Part shown: positions 33,363 to 42,337 of the stretch, in pieces
How positions within the stretch are numbered: the stretch's first letter is position 1
How the letters are laid out: every line of letters begins with the position of its first letter
From: SAR92 bacterium BACL16 MAG-120619-bin48
GTDB lineage: Bacteria > Pseudomonadota > Gammaproteobacteria > Pseudomonadales > Porticoccaceae
NCBI GenBank assembly: GCA_001438605.1
Contig: LIDE01000015.1
Span: forward strand, 1-64,000
DNA: 64,000 nucleotides
Direction of reading: 5' to 3'
Notes under the pieces: model-generated
Seen by the model: the letters and a program-made list of their open reading frames with translations, nothing else
Databases searched by the model: none
What the model was told of the DNA's origin: nothing
Made by a program: the position numbers and the translations under genes

Positions 33363-34853
33363 TTATCCTAACATCGTTGCTGGCTGCTCGAGGTAACCCT
33401 TGAGAACAGACATAAACTTGGCTGCCACAGCACCATCAATAATGCGATGATCGCTCGACAGTGTCAGGCTCATAACGGTCGCTACTGCGAGTTGACCCGC
33501 TTTGACGACCGCGCGCTGCTCACCCGCACCGACGGCGAGAATAGCGCCCTGGGGTGGATTGATAATCGCGTCGAACTGCTTGATGCCAAACATACCCAGG
33601 TTGGAGACACAAAAGCTGCCACCCTGGAATTCCTCGGGCTTGAGTCGGCTGAGCTTCGCTCGGGTGGCTAAATCGCGCACTTCCTGAGAAATGGCAACCA
33701 ACCCTTTGCGGTTAGCATCGGCAACGATGGGGGTAATCAGGCCGTCATCAATAGCAACAGCCACGGAGATATGCGCATTTTCAAAGTACTTCAGCTCTTC
33801 ACCGTCAAACTGAACATTGACTGCGGGTACTTTTACTAAGGCGCTGGCACAGGCTTTGACAATAAAGTCATTGACCGAGACTTTAGCCTCCGGATTGGCG
33901 TTGTTTATCTGTGCGCGAACCTCGAGTAACGCGTCGATTTCAGCGTCAATCTGCACGCGGAAGTGCGGTGCGGTCTGCTTTGACGACTGCAATCGAGCGG
34001 CAATGGTTTTGCGCATGCCGCTGATGGCTTTGACGTCATACTCACTCTTAGATGCTGAGGAGCCGCCTGACGTTGGCATAGAAAGTTTGTTTTTTAGTGC
34101 CGCCACGGCTTCAACGTCGGCTTTACAGACGCGTCCGCGGTCGCCACTTACACGACACTCAAAAAGATTGATACCCAGCTGGCTGGCCATACGGCGTGCC
34201 ACGGGTGTCGCTTTTACATTGCTGTCATCACCGAACTGGGGGGTGCTCGACGGGCCGGTTGTGCCGCCAATCAAACGTCCGCCAGCGGCGACAACGGCCT
34301 CTTCCAAATCGCGCTTTGAGACGCGATCGTGGCGGCCGGTGCCGATAATATTGTTCAGATTGACCCCGTATTCTGCGGCCAGACGGCGCGCCACCGGCGA
34401 TGCGAATACATGACTGTCATCGCCACCTGCAGCCAGTTGGCTCATGCCACTGGCTGAATGTTGTGGCGCTGCAGCTTCTTGTGGCGCAGCGGCTAATTGC
34501 ACGGATGCGGCGGCCTTCGTCTCGGCAACAGCTGGGGTTGGCAGTTCTGCTGCAGGCGCAGCGGAGCGACTGGCAATAAATGCTTGGATGTCAGCGTCGC
34601 TTGTATCTGCCGCTGCCAGCACACCGAGCAGGGCGCCAACAATGTGCGCTTCACCTGGATTGGCAAGAATAGCGCGTAAGATGCCGCTGTCCGAGGCAGT
34701 CACCGTGTTGACGATCTTACTTGTCTCAACATCGACTAAGTCATCGCCGGCGTTGACCTTATCTCCGATGTTCACATGCCACGCGTTGATATCGCCCTCT
34801 GACATTTCCATGCCCCATTTGGGCATGTTGATGGCCTTAATTTCTGATGACAT
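33363..34853 (-). CDS. Dihydrolipoamide acyltransferase (E2) with one lipoyl and two peripheral-subunit-binding domains
   Basis: 496 residues from ATG 34853 (GGGAGG upstream). Lipoyl domain about residues 1-80 with lipoyl-Lys46 in DVETSKIVNT; Ala/Pro-rich linker 95-140; a first E3/E1-binding domain near 148-186 (VFASPVARRLAAEYGVNL); a second near 212-250 (VKATPVARRMASQLGINL); catalytic core from about 273 with the active-site motif SSDHRIIDGA. Acetoin-dehydrogenase-type E2 normally has one binding domain, so the duplication is odd. It transfers an acyl group from E1 to CoA. Acyl group unknown. Confidence 0.94.
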   Translation of the reverse strand: MSSEIKAINMPKWGMEMSEGDINAWHVNIGDKVNAGDDLVDVETSKIVNTVTASDSGILRAILANPGEAHIVGALLGVLAAADTSDADIQAFIASRSAAPAAELPTPAVAETKAAASVQLAAAPQEAAAPQHSASGMSQLAAGGDDSHVFASPVARRLAAEYGVNLNNIIGTGRHDRVSKRDLEEAVVAAGGRLIGGTTGPSSTPQFGDDSNVKATPVARRMASQLGINLFECRVSGDRGRVCKADVEAVAALKNKLSMPTSGGSSASKSEYDVKAISGMRKTIAARLQSSKQTAPHFRVQIDAEIDALLEVRAQINNANPEAKVSVNDFIVKACASALVKVPAVNVQFDGEELKYFENAHISVAVAIDDGLITPIVADANRKGLVAISQEVRDLATRAKLSRLKPEEFQGGSFCVSNLGMFGIKQFDAIINPPQGAILAVGAGEQRAVVKAGQLAVATVMSLTLSSDHRIIDGAVAAKFMSVLKGYLEQPATMLG

Positions 34854-34857
34854 AACG

Positions 34858-35904
34858 CTATCCTCCCAGGACGTCCCGAACGGCGGCCAATACTTTTTCG
34901 ACGCTTGGAATGTAAGCATCTTCTAGTTCAGGGGCAAAAGGCACAGGTGTATGTGGTGCGGTCACCATGCGAATTGGCGCCTTCAAGCTGTAGAAGCCTC
35001 GTTCGGCGACAATGGCAGAGATGTCTGAGGCAAGACCGCAGCGTGGGTTGCCTTCGTCGACAATGACGAGGCGGCCGGTGACTTCAACGCTCTCTAGGAT
35101 GGCTTCATGATCCAGTGGAGACACGGTGCGCGGGTCGATAACATCGCAGCTAATGCCTTCTTTTGCGAGAATATCCGCCGCTTCGATGGCGCGTGTAACC
35201 ATGTTGGAAATAGCGACAATCGTCACGTCGGTGCCTTGGCGGGGGAATGCGGCTTCGCCAAACGGAATCGCGTACTGCTCGTCTGGCACTTCACAAGCGT
35301 TGTCATACATGATTTTGTGTTCGAGGAAAATAACTGGGTCGTCGTCGCGGATTGCCTGAACCATTAGTCCTTTTGCGTCATAGGCGTTGCTCGGCATCAC
35401 AACCTTAAGACCGGCGATGTGCGTCACAATAGAGTGCAGCATGCTTGAGTGCTGTGCTCCCGCGCGCCAGCCGCCGCCGACGGTACCGCGAATCACCATA
35501 GGTGTTTTCGATTTTCCGCCAAACATGTAGCGAAACTTGGCGGCTTGGTTAAAGATTTGATCGAAAGAGACGCCGATAAAGTCAAAAAACATCAATTCAG
35601 CGACAGGGCGCAGACCATTGTTGGCAGCACCTGCGGCGGCGCCGATAATGGCAGCCTCACTGATTGGCGTGTCGATGACTCGACCGCGGCCAAACTCAGG
35701 CTGCAGGCCTTTGGTAACGCCAAAAACGCCACCGTAAGCATCGTCTTGACCATTGCCACCAGCACCGCCGGAGACTTCTTCGCCAAGGATGATTACGGTT
35801 GGATCGCGGCGCATTTCTTCGCGCAGCGCGTCATTGATCGCTTCTCGATAAGTCTTAATGGAAGTCTTACCAGTGATAATTCTGTTATTGGAATGAGTAG
35901 TCAT
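34858..35904 (-). CDS. Acetoin/2-oxoacid dehydrogenase E1 component, beta subunit
   Basis: 348 residues from ATG 35904 (AGGG upstream); an open extension to 36006 runs into the alpha-subunit gene and is rejected. Features: YREAINDALREEMRRDPTVIILGEEV, FGRGRVIDTPISEAAIIGAAAGAA and DEGNPRCGLASDISAIVAERGF. With the alpha subunit it forms the thiamine-diphosphate-dependent decarboxylase or C-C lyase part. It starts 10 bp after the alpha stop and ends 4 bp before E2. Confidence 0.95.
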   Translation of the reverse strand: MTTHSNNRIITGKTSIKTYREAINDALREEMRRDPTVIILGEEVSGGAGGNGQDDAYGGVFGVTKGLQPEFGRGRVIDTPISEAAIIGAAAGAANNGLRPVAELMFFDFIGVSFDQIFNQAAKFRYMFGGKSKTPMVIRGTVGGGWRAGAQHSSMLHSIVTHIAGLKVVMPSNAYDAKGLMVQAIRDDDPVIFLEHKIMYDNACEVPDEQYAIPFGEAAFPRQGTDVTIVAISNMVTRAIEAADILAKEGISCDVIDPRTVSPLDHEAILESVEVTGRLVIVDEGNPRCGLASDISAIVAERGFYSLKAPIRMVTAPHTPVPFAPELEDAYIPSVEKVLAAVRDVLGG

Positions 35905-35914
35905 TTCAGCGCCC

Positions 35915-36886
35915 TTAGTATGTGCAGTAGACGTCGGACATAAGGTCCGTAGCAGGATCGGGATGTGGTGCGGCGAGTGCGTCGGCAACGGCTTTTTCAA
36001 TATCAACCATTACTTCTTTGTCGATCGCATTCATATCCGCCGCTTTCAGCCAACCTTCGGCAATCACTCGGTCGCGGAATATCTTCAGACAGTCTTGGTT
36101 TTTACGCGCTAGCTTGACTTCATCTTTGCCGCGGTAGAGTTGCGGGTCACCAATAAAGTGTCCATCGAAACGCACACACATGGCTTCGATTGCCGTTGGG
36201 CCCTCGCCATTGCGAGCGCGTTCTGTCGCAATCTTTAGCGCTTCATAGGTGGCGAAGAAATCCGTGCCATCAACGCACTCAGCAGGCATACCGAAGCCAG
36301 CGTTGCGCACAGTGAGGCTTTCACAGCCAAGGCCGTAGTTAGCCGCCGTTCCTTCAGCGTAACCGTTGTTTTCATAGACAAAAACGTGCGGTAACTTGAG
36401 TACCACAGCCAAGTTCATCGCTTCGAAAACGGTGCCTTGGTTAGCGCTACCATCGCCATTGAATGAGAGGGCAATGTTCTTTGTGCCGAGCGTCTTCGCA
36501 GCTAGAGCTGCGCCATTCACAAGTGGTGGGCCACCACCAACGATCGCATTGGCGCCGAGCATGCCTTTGTCGATGTCAGCAATGTGCATGGAGCCACCTT
36601 TGCCCTTACACAGGCCAGTGGATCTACCCATAATTTCTTTCATCATCCCGCCAACATCGCAACCTTTTGCAATGCAGTGGCCGTGGCCGCGGTGAGTACT
36701 GCCGATAATATCTTTGTCGCTTAGGTCGATACAGGCAGCAACAGCGATGGCTTCTTGACCGTTGGATACGTGCGTAAATCCAGGAACATTACCACCTTCG
36801 AATTCTTTGACGCAGCGCTCTTCGAATTCGCGGATGGTTTTCATAGAGCGGTAGGCTCTGAGGAGGAAGTCAGTTTGGTACGGCAT
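35915..36886 (-). CDS. Acetoin/2-oxoacid dehydrogenase E1 component, alpha subunit (thiamine diphosphate)
   Basis: 323 residues. TPP/Mg motif from GDGSANQG (about 144-151) to ENNGY (172-176); STHRGHGHCIAKG and GKGGSMHIADIDKGMLGAN resemble acetoin dehydrogenase AcoA more than pyruvate dehydrogenase. Known AcoA enzymes split acetoin into acetaldehyde and hydroxyethyl-TPP, ending as acetyl-CoA. Here it heads a nine-gene operon with a thiolase-like/DUF35 pair and a Rieske oxygenase, so the substrate is probably an alpha-ketol, alpha-diketone or 2-oxoacid made from the ring compound (inference). An AAAC-N6-GTTT element lies about 75 bp upstream. Confidence 0.92.
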   Translation of the reverse strand: MPYQTDFLLRAYRSMKTIREFEERCVKEFEGGNVPGFTHVSNGQEAIAVAACIDLSDKDIIGSTHRGHGHCIAKGCDVGGMMKEIMGRSTGLCKGKGGSMHIADIDKGMLGANAIVGGGPPLVNGAALAAKTLGTKNIALSFNGDGSANQGTVFEAMNLAVVLKLPHVFVYENNGYAEGTAANYGLGCESLTVRNAGFGMPAECVDGTDFFATYEALKIATERARNGEGPTAIEAMCVRFDGHFIGDPQLYRGKDEVKLARKNQDCLKIFRDRVIAEGWLKAADMNAIDKEVMVDIEKAVADALAAPHPDPATDLMSDVYCTY

Positions 36887-36957
36887 GGAGGTGCCCCTTT
36901 TTTATGTTTAATATTAGGCTGTCCAAACTATACAACGTCCTAAAAAATAAAACAAAC

Positions 36958-36971
36958 AAACAAGATGGTTT
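36958..36971. promoter_or_regulatory. Operator-like AAAC-N6-GTTT element upstream of the E1-alpha operon
   Basis: AAAC (36958-36961), AAGATG, GTTT (36968-36971), preceded by an AAACAAAC run from 36954. The same arrangement (AAACAAAC-N6-GTTTTA) occurs before the ferredoxin-reductase gene at 38837-38855. Confidence 0.38.
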
Positions 36972-37033
36972 TAGCGAATTGGGCAAGGCTAATTGAGGAA
37001 ACTCGGGTGGGAGGGTTTGGTCAAGGCACATAA

Positions 37034-37069
37034 AAAAGCGATCAACCACTGTTGCGGTCGATCGCTTTT
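37034..37069 (-). terminator. Terminator of the ferredoxin reductase / ferredoxin operon
   Basis: A perfect 10-bp outer stem AAAAGCGATC / GATCGCTTTT with a further 3-bp inner stem; T runs on both strands. It lies about 100 bp past the ferredoxin stop and also insulates the E1-alpha promoter. Confidence 0.9.
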
Positions 37070-37137
37070 ATTCGGGTGACTGACGCAGTGGCCAGTGGCG
37101 GGGTTAAGATTGCTCGCGGGTAACACTCAATCGAGCT

Positions 37138-37185
37138 ACGTTAAAGCTGAGGGCTGTTAAAACTGGGAGCCGTTAAAACTGGGAG
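37138..37185. repeat. Three tandem 16-bp repeats spanning the ferredoxin stop codon
   Basis: Units ACGTTAAAGCTGAGGG, CTGTTAAAACTGGGAG and CCGTTAAAACTGGGAG at 37138, 37154 and 37170; the last two differ only at base 2, the first is degenerate. The minus-strand TAA stop of the ferredoxin lies in the unit at 37170-37185. Confidence 0.9.
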
Positions 37186-37493
37186 ACAGGCAAATGAACG
37201 ACCAGTCCGTCGAGCGCCTCTGTCATTCTGATCTGGCAGGATAAGCGGCTGTTGTCTTTTGGCTCACTGACACAGGTCAGCAAGTCTTTTTCCATCTCAC
37301 TGGCAGGCGTTATTTTGTCCACCCAACTTTCATCAATATAACAGTGGCATGTAGCGCAGCTGCACGAGCCACCGCATTCCGCCAGAATACCGTCGATCAT
37401 ATTGTCTACAGCGCCTTGCATAAGGCTGCTGCCGGCATCGAGATTGACTTCATGGCTGTTGCCGTTGGCTTGAACATAAGTGACTGTGGGCAT
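37173..37493 (-). CDS. [2Fe-2S] ferredoxin, adrenodoxin/putidaredoxin type
   Basis: 106 residues. Cluster ligands in ECGGSCSCATCHCYI (C-x5-C-x2-C) with the fourth Cys in RLSCQIRM, typical of P450-partner ferredoxins. It carries electrons from the FAD reductase encoded immediately upstream to a P450; the P450 at 13878 is the only candidate in this window. The last codons and stop lie in a triple 16-bp tandem repeat. Confidence 0.93.
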   Translation of the reverse strand: MPTVTYVQANGNSHEVNLDAGSSLMQGAVDNMIDGILAECGGSCSCATCHCYIDESWVDKITPASEMEKDLLTCVSEPKDNSRLSCQIRMTEALDGLVVHLPVSQF

Positions 37494-37556
37494 AGGTGAA
37501 CTCCGCGAAAAATATATAGTATTAAAGTCGTTTTAAAAGTGTAAGAAGGGTTTTGT

Positions 37557-38786
37557 TTAGCTTACCAGTAATGTCTTCAAAGGCACATTATCGTCGGCGA
37601 GTTTGTTCATATCCAGCGGACTATTCTGCACGATTAACCGCTTGCCGAGCATGAAATCTTGCGGGCGATTTACCGCGTCCACTGCTAACAGTTTGCCTTC
37701 GTTGACATAGAAGGCGGCAAAACTTCGACTGCCGTTGATATCCCCGCGAATAACCACATCGGTGTAGCCTTGAGAGAGACCGGCAATTTGCAGTTTTAGA
37801 TCATACTGGTCAGACCAAAACCACGGTAGGGCGGAATAGGGATTGAGGTTTCCGCACAGGGTAGCTGCTGCAACGGAGGCTTGGTCGGAGGCATTTTGGA
37901 CAGACTCAAGACGCAGGTGTCGCTGGTAAATTGGGTTGAAGTGGGAGGTGCAATCGCCTGCCGCTAGAATATCGTGGTCACTGGTTCTGGCAAACTCATC
38001 GACCACAATGCCGTTATCGACTTGCAGTCCCGCGCTCTCTGCCAACGCGGTATTTGGAATAACACCAACGCCAATAATAACGATGTCGGCAGGATATTCT
38101 GCGCCATTTTGACAGATAACCGCTTCTGCGCGTTTTTCGCCGGAAATACTCACGGCCTGTACGTCGCTAATAATGTTAACGCCCTCTTCAGCGTGAACGC
38201 GCGCATAAAAAGCGGCAACCTCAGGAGCCGTAACACGCTGTAATATTCGCGGCATCGCTTCTAACACGGTAACCTGCATGCCGAGCTTGCGCAGTGCTGA
38301 GGCCGTTTCCAAGCCGATGTAACCGCCGCCAATAATCACCGCGCGTTTGTTGGCGCCAGTGGACTGCTTGATTTGTTGCGCATCGTGCATGTCGCGAAGA
38401 TAAAACACGCCCGCTAGATCAACACCGGGAATGGCAATACGGCGCACGCGCGCTCCCGTGGTTAAAACAAGTTTGTCGTAATTGAGCGTCTCGCCATCAT
38501 CAAGGGTTAATCTCTTGTTGGCGCGATCGATGGACGTCGCGCTCACGCCCATCGTGATGCGAATATTGGCTTTCTGATAGGCCGCTGCAGGGCGAATCAT
38601 AATGCTTTCTAAATTCTTTGCGCCGGTCAGGAAGTCTTTCGATAACGGCGGGCGGTGGTAGGGCAAAAAGTACTCATTGCTAATCATATTAATAGCGCCA
38701 GTCCAACCCTGCTGGCGCAGCGCTGGGGCTAATTGAGCGGCAGCGTGACTTGCGCCGACAATAATGCACCTGGATGTGGATTCCAT
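37557..38786 (-). CDS. NAD(P)H-dependent FAD ferredoxin reductase (putidaredoxin-reductase type)
   Basis: 409 residues. FAD motif CIIVGASHAAAQLAPALRQQG, second dinucleotide motif VIIGGGYIGLETASALRKLG, FAD C-terminal motif ILAAGDCTSH and WFWSDQYDLKLQIAG, all characteristic of class I P450 and Rieske reductases. It reduces the adjacent [2Fe-2S] ferredoxin. It is the first gene of a two-gene unit 63 bp ahead of the ferredoxin, with an AAAC-N6-GTTT element 55 bp upstream. Confidence 0.94.
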   Translation of the reverse strand: MESTSRCIIVGASHAAAQLAPALRQQGWTGAINMISNEYFLPYHRPPLSKDFLTGAKNLESIMIRPAAAYQKANIRITMGVSATSIDRANKRLTLDDGETLNYDKLVLTTGARVRRIAIPGVDLAGVFYLRDMHDAQQIKQSTGANKRAVIIGGGYIGLETASALRKLGMQVTVLEAMPRILQRVTAPEVAAFYARVHAEEGVNIISDVQAVSISGEKRAEAVICQNGAEYPADIVIIGVGVIPNTALAESAGLQVDNGIVVDEFARTSDHDILAAGDCTSHFNPIYQRHLRLESVQNASDQASVAAATLCGNLNPYSALPWFWSDQYDLKLQIAGLSQGYTDVVIRGDINGSRSFAAFYVNEGKLLAVDAVNRPQDFMLGKRLIVQNSPLDMNKLADDNVPLKTLLVS

Positions 38787-38840
38787 GAGAGAGATTTCCT
38801 CGACTGATTTAGGGTAACTATACAGCCTTTAAATAAAAAC

Positions 38841-38854
38841 AAACAGTCCGGTTT
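38841..38854. promoter_or_regulatory. Operator-like AAAC-N6-GTTT element upstream of the ferredoxin reductase gene
   Basis: AAAC (38841-38844), AGTCCG, GTTT (38851-38854), in an AAACAAAC-N6-GTTTTA context shared with 36954-36972. The position fits repression at the reductase promoter. Confidence 0.38.
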
Positions 38855-38935
38855 TATCATAAAAAAGTGTCTTTTGGGTGGGTGCGAGCTTACCCAAATA
38901 GCGACGAAAGCAGTTTTTTTGGCGTGCTGTGGTGC

Positions 38936-39928
38936 TTACAAATACTCCTTTAAATCACGCTTACAGTATTCTCTGGGCGTTAGTCCAGTCCAGTGTTTGA
39001 AGGCGCGGGTAAACGATCGCGGCTCTTTAAACCCAACAATTTCAGAGACTTTTTCAACAGAGAGTCGCTCGTTGACCAATTTGCTAATCGCCACTTCGCG
39101 CCGCATATTGTCTTTAATTTTTTGATAACTCGTGGCGCTTTCTTTGAGGCGACGATGAAGGGTTTGCGGGCTGATGCCGAGCTCATCGGCGAGGTGTTGA
39201 ATGGGCGCAAAGATTAGCTGGTTGGGATCGCGCTGGGTAATAATTCGTTCAATTTGCGCTTCGAGTGTGCTGTCTGAGCCGGGTATGGTCATCACGTCGG
39301 CGGGCGCTTTGGCAACAAACTGACGCAGTTCCTGAGCTGACCGCAGCAGAGGCTTATCGAGATACTTCTCATCAAAAATCAGCCGGTTAGCGCTGCTGTT
39401 GAATTGCAGATGTGCAGGAAACATGACCTGCAATTCAGTCTTGTGCGTGGGCGAGCGAAACGTGAAGTGGGTCTCCTTGAGGCGGATCGGTTCGCCGATA
39501 TACCAACTGGGAAAGCGGTGCCAAATCACCAGCCAAAACTCTGCCATAAAATGCTGCGGGTCTAGTTCGGGTTTATGCATAGTGAAGCTAAACACAGCGT
39601 TACCCCTTGAGCGACTCAGGCGTATCGGAATATCGCTGCTAATTAAGTTGTAAAAATTGATCGCTCTTTCAAGTAACTCGCCGAGGGTTTTACAGCGGCT
39701 GACAAGCTCGGCCATGGTGGCAAAAATACCCACTTTGCAGTTGCTTTGGGTAAAGCCCATAAACTCATCGTCGAGAGTCTCTTGCACAGTTTTGAACAGT
39801 CGAGCGACTTGGTCGGTGTGTATACGCTGCCCCGCTTTATCGAGCAGGCTGGGGTTGATGCCCGCCCGCTCCAGTAGCGGTTGCTGTGGCAACGCTCGCT
39901 CGCGAATACCGTGCATACAGGCGATCAC
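38936..39928 (-). CDS. AraC-family transcriptional regulator (OruR-like, arabinose-binding-type N-domain)
   Basis: 330 residues from GTG 39928; no ATG suits, so a start slightly upstream is possible. An N-terminal ligand-binding domain (about 1-200, with FMAEFWLVIWHRFPSW) is followed by a double helix-turn-helix: LADELGISPQTLHRRLKE and VSEIVGFKEPRSFTRAFKHWTGLTPREYC. It is probably the activator of part of the island; the 246-bp divergent gap to the mutase gene or the ferredoxin-reductase promoter are the nearest targets. The effector is unknown. Confidence 0.92.
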   Translation of the reverse strand: MIACMHGIRERALPQQPLLERAGINPSLLDKAGQRIHTDQVARLFKTVQETLDDEFMGFTQSNCKVGIFATMAELVSRCKTLGELLERAINFYNLISSDIPIRLSRSRGNAVFSFTMHKPELDPQHFMAEFWLVIWHRFPSWYIGEPIRLKETHFTFRSPTHKTELQVMFPAHLQFNSSANRLIFDEKYLDKPLLRSAQELRQFVAKAPADVMTIPGSDSTLEAQIERIITQRDPNQLIFAPIQHLADELGISPQTLHRRLKESATSYQKIKDNMRREVAISKLVNERLSVEKVSEIVGFKEPRSFTRAFKHWTGLTPREYCKRDLKEYL

Positions 39929-40174
39929 ATGATGTTGGCAGATTGTGGCGATGGCTATTCTCGCGTCAGTAGGTATATAAATTGTGAGTTTGAGCGCGAT
40001 TTATACCATATTAATGGGAATAGGGTGGAGATAATTGGCAAATAATGTGAGTTTTGCTGTTGTAAATAGACCTTCTATTCAACTGTTGAGTGCGGCATAG
40101 TGATCGCCAGTAAAATGCCCGCCGTGGTATTTTGACCACTTTATAAAAAGTACACAGAGCTAGGTGAATAGCGT

Positions 40175-42310
40175 ATGACGGATAAACACAATCCAACAAT
40201 CACAGACTGGGAAGCGCTGGCGGTAAAAGAGCGGAAAGGACGGCCCGTCGATGACATGGTTTGGCAAACCCCCGAAGGCATTAACGTTAAGCCGCTCTAC
40301 ACGGCTGCCGACGTTGAGGGTCTCGCTCATCTAGATAATCTGCCTGGGTTTGCGCCGTTCAAGCGCGGCCCGAAAGCGACCATGTACGCAGGCCGCCCAT
40401 GGACCGTTCGCCAGTACGCAGGCTTTTCAACCGCAACAGAATCCAATGCTTTTTATCGCCGCAATTTAGCCGCGGGACAGCAGGGGTTGTCCGTGGCGTT
40501 TGACTTGGCCACGCACCGCGGTTATGACTCAGACCATCCTCGTGTTGAGGGTGATGTTGGCAAAGCCGGCGTGGCAATTGACTCGGTTGAAGATATGAAA
40601 ATTCTCTTCGACAGCATCCCCCTCGATCAAGTGTCAGTGTCGATGACCATGAATGGCGCCGTGTTACCCATTATGGCGAGCTATATTGTCGCTGCCGAAG
40701 AGCAGGGCGTGGCGCCAGAGCAGTTAGCAGGAACGCTGCAGAACGACATTCTGAAAGAGTTTATGGTGCGCAATACGTACATTTACCCACCAGAACCCTC
40801 CATGCGCATTGTTGCCGATATTATTGGTTACACCGCCACAAATATGCCCAAATTCAACTCCATCTCCATCTCTGGGTACCACATGCAGGAAGCCGGTGCG
40901 ACTAATGTCCAAGAGTTGGCCTACACCATTGCTGATGGCATTGAATACGTGCGCACGGCCATCAACAGCGGTCTAGATGTTGATAAATTTGCGCCTCGGT
41001 TGTCGTTCTTCTTCGCCATTGGCATGAATTTCTTTATGGAGATCGCCAAGTTGCGCGCGGCGCGTATTCTGTGGTCGACCCTGATGGCTGAAAAGTTTTC
41101 GCCAAAAGATCCCAGCTCTCTTATGCTGCGCACCCACTGTCAGACCTCCGGTGTCAGCCTGACCAGTAAAGATCCCTACAACAATATTATGCGCACCACC
41201 ATCGAAGCGATGTCCGCAGTGTTAGGCGGAACTCAGTCGCTGCACACTAATGCTTTCGATGAAGCATTAGGCTTGCCCACTGAATTTGCCGCGCGTATTG
41301 CCCGCAATACCCAGTTGGTTATTCAGGAGGAAGCGGGGGTGACCAACGTGGTCGATCCTTTGGCGGGCTCCTACTATATCGAAAGTCTCACCGCTGAATT
41401 GGTCGAGGCGGCCATGCTGCTGATCAATGAAGTTGAAGAGATGGGCGGTATGACCAAGGCGGTCGAGACCGGCTTGCCGAAACTGCGTATCGAAGAGGCC
41501 GCCGCATTGCAGCAGGCCCGTGTCGATCGTGCCGAGCAAGTGATTGTTGGCGTCAACAAGTACCAGTTGGCGGAAGAGCCCGATATCGATGTACTCGATA
41601 TCGATAACAGCGCTGTGCGCGATTCACAAATTGCACGTTTGCACAGGCTGCGTGCCGAGCGCGATGCTGCAGTGTGTCAGCAGGCCCTAGACGCACTCAC
41701 TGCCTCGGCAAAAAGTGGCCAAGGAAATCTCCTTGAGCTGGCGATTGCCGCTGCCAGAGCCCGCGCTACCGTGGGCGAGATAAGCGATGCCCTTGAGCAA
41801 GTTTGGGGACGCCACCGCGCCCAGACACGTTCAATTAGCGGTGTCTACGGGTCTGCCTATGAGGGCGATGAGGACTTTATGAATATTATGAAAAAAGTGG
41901 AAGAATTTGCGCAAACCCATGGCCGCCGCCCGCGCATGCTGGTGGTGAAGATGGGTCAAGATGGCCACGATCGCGGCGCTAAAGTGATTGCCACGGCCTT
42001 TGCCGATCTCGGCTTTGATGTGGATGTGGGGCCGATGTTCCAAACGCCCGAGGAGGCCGCGCGCCAAGCGATTGAGAACGATGTTCACATTGTCGGCGTC
42101 TCGTCTCAAGCCGCAGGCCATAAAACCCTGGTGCCGAAAATGATCGAATCTCTGAAAGCGCAGGGTGCCGGTGAAATTATTGTTATCTGTGGCGGTGTAA
42201 TACCGCCAAAAGATTACCCAGCGTTAAGAGCAGCGGGTGTGGCGGCCATTTTTGGCCCTGGCACCAATATCCCACAGGCCGCTGAAGAAGTATTGGACCT
42301 GGTTAAATAG
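40175..42310 (+). CDS. scpA: Methylmalonyl-CoA mutase (adenosylcobalamin-dependent)
   Basis: 711 residues in one chain. The barrel domain includes [19 protein letters not shown] and [19 protein letters not shown]; the C-terminal B12 domain has the His598 ligand in [11 protein letters not shown], followed by [12 protein letters not shown] and [11 protein letters not shown]. It converts methylmalonyl-CoA to succinyl-CoA. AGGTGA precedes the ATG. It heads the operon mutase - pccB - pccA - meaB, the drain for propionyl-CoA formed by breakdown of branched or cyclic substrates. Methylmalonyl-CoA epimerase is not in the window. Confidence 0.97.
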   Translation: MTDKHNPTITDWEALAVKERKGRPVDDMVWQTPEGINVKPLYTAADVEGLAHLDNLPGFAPFKRGPKATMYAGRPWTVRQYAGFSTATESNAFYRRNLAAGQQGLSVAFDLATHRGYDSDHPRVEGDVGKAGVAIDSVEDMKILFDSIPLDQVSVSMTMNGAVLPIMASYIVAAEEQGVAPEQLAGTLQNDILKEFMVRNTYIYPPEPSMRIVADIIGYTATNMPKFNSISISGYHMQEAGATNVQELAYTIADGIEYVRTAINSGLDVDKFAPRLSFFFAIGMNFFMEIAKLRAARILWSTLMAEKFSPKDPSSLMLRTHCQTSGVSLTSKDPYNNIMRTTIEAMSAVLGGTQSLHTNAFDEALGLPTEFAARIARNTQLVIQEEAGVTNVVDPLAGSYYIESLTAELVEAAMLLINEVEEMGGMTKAVETGLPKLRIEEAAALQQARVDRAEQVIVGVNKYQLAEEPDIDVLDIDNSAVRDSQIARLHRLRAERDAAVCQQALDALTASAKSGQGNLLELAIAAARARATVGEISDALEQVWGRHRAQTRSISGVYGSAYEGDEDFMNIMKKVEEFAQTHGRRPRMLVVKMGQDGHDRGAKVIATAFADLGFDVDVGPMFQTPEEAARQAIENDVHIVGVSSQAAGHKTLVPKMIESLKAQGAGEIIVICGGVIPPKDYPALRAAGVAAIFGPGTNIPQAAEEVLDLVK

Positions 42311-42337
42311 CCCCGGTCGTATAACAAGGAAAATAAA

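Noticed and set aside
33817..34926. Two long plus-strand open frames opposite the E2 gene
   Set aside because: Antisense to the clearly coding E2 gene; Ala/Ser/Thr-rich shadow composition caused by its codon bias.
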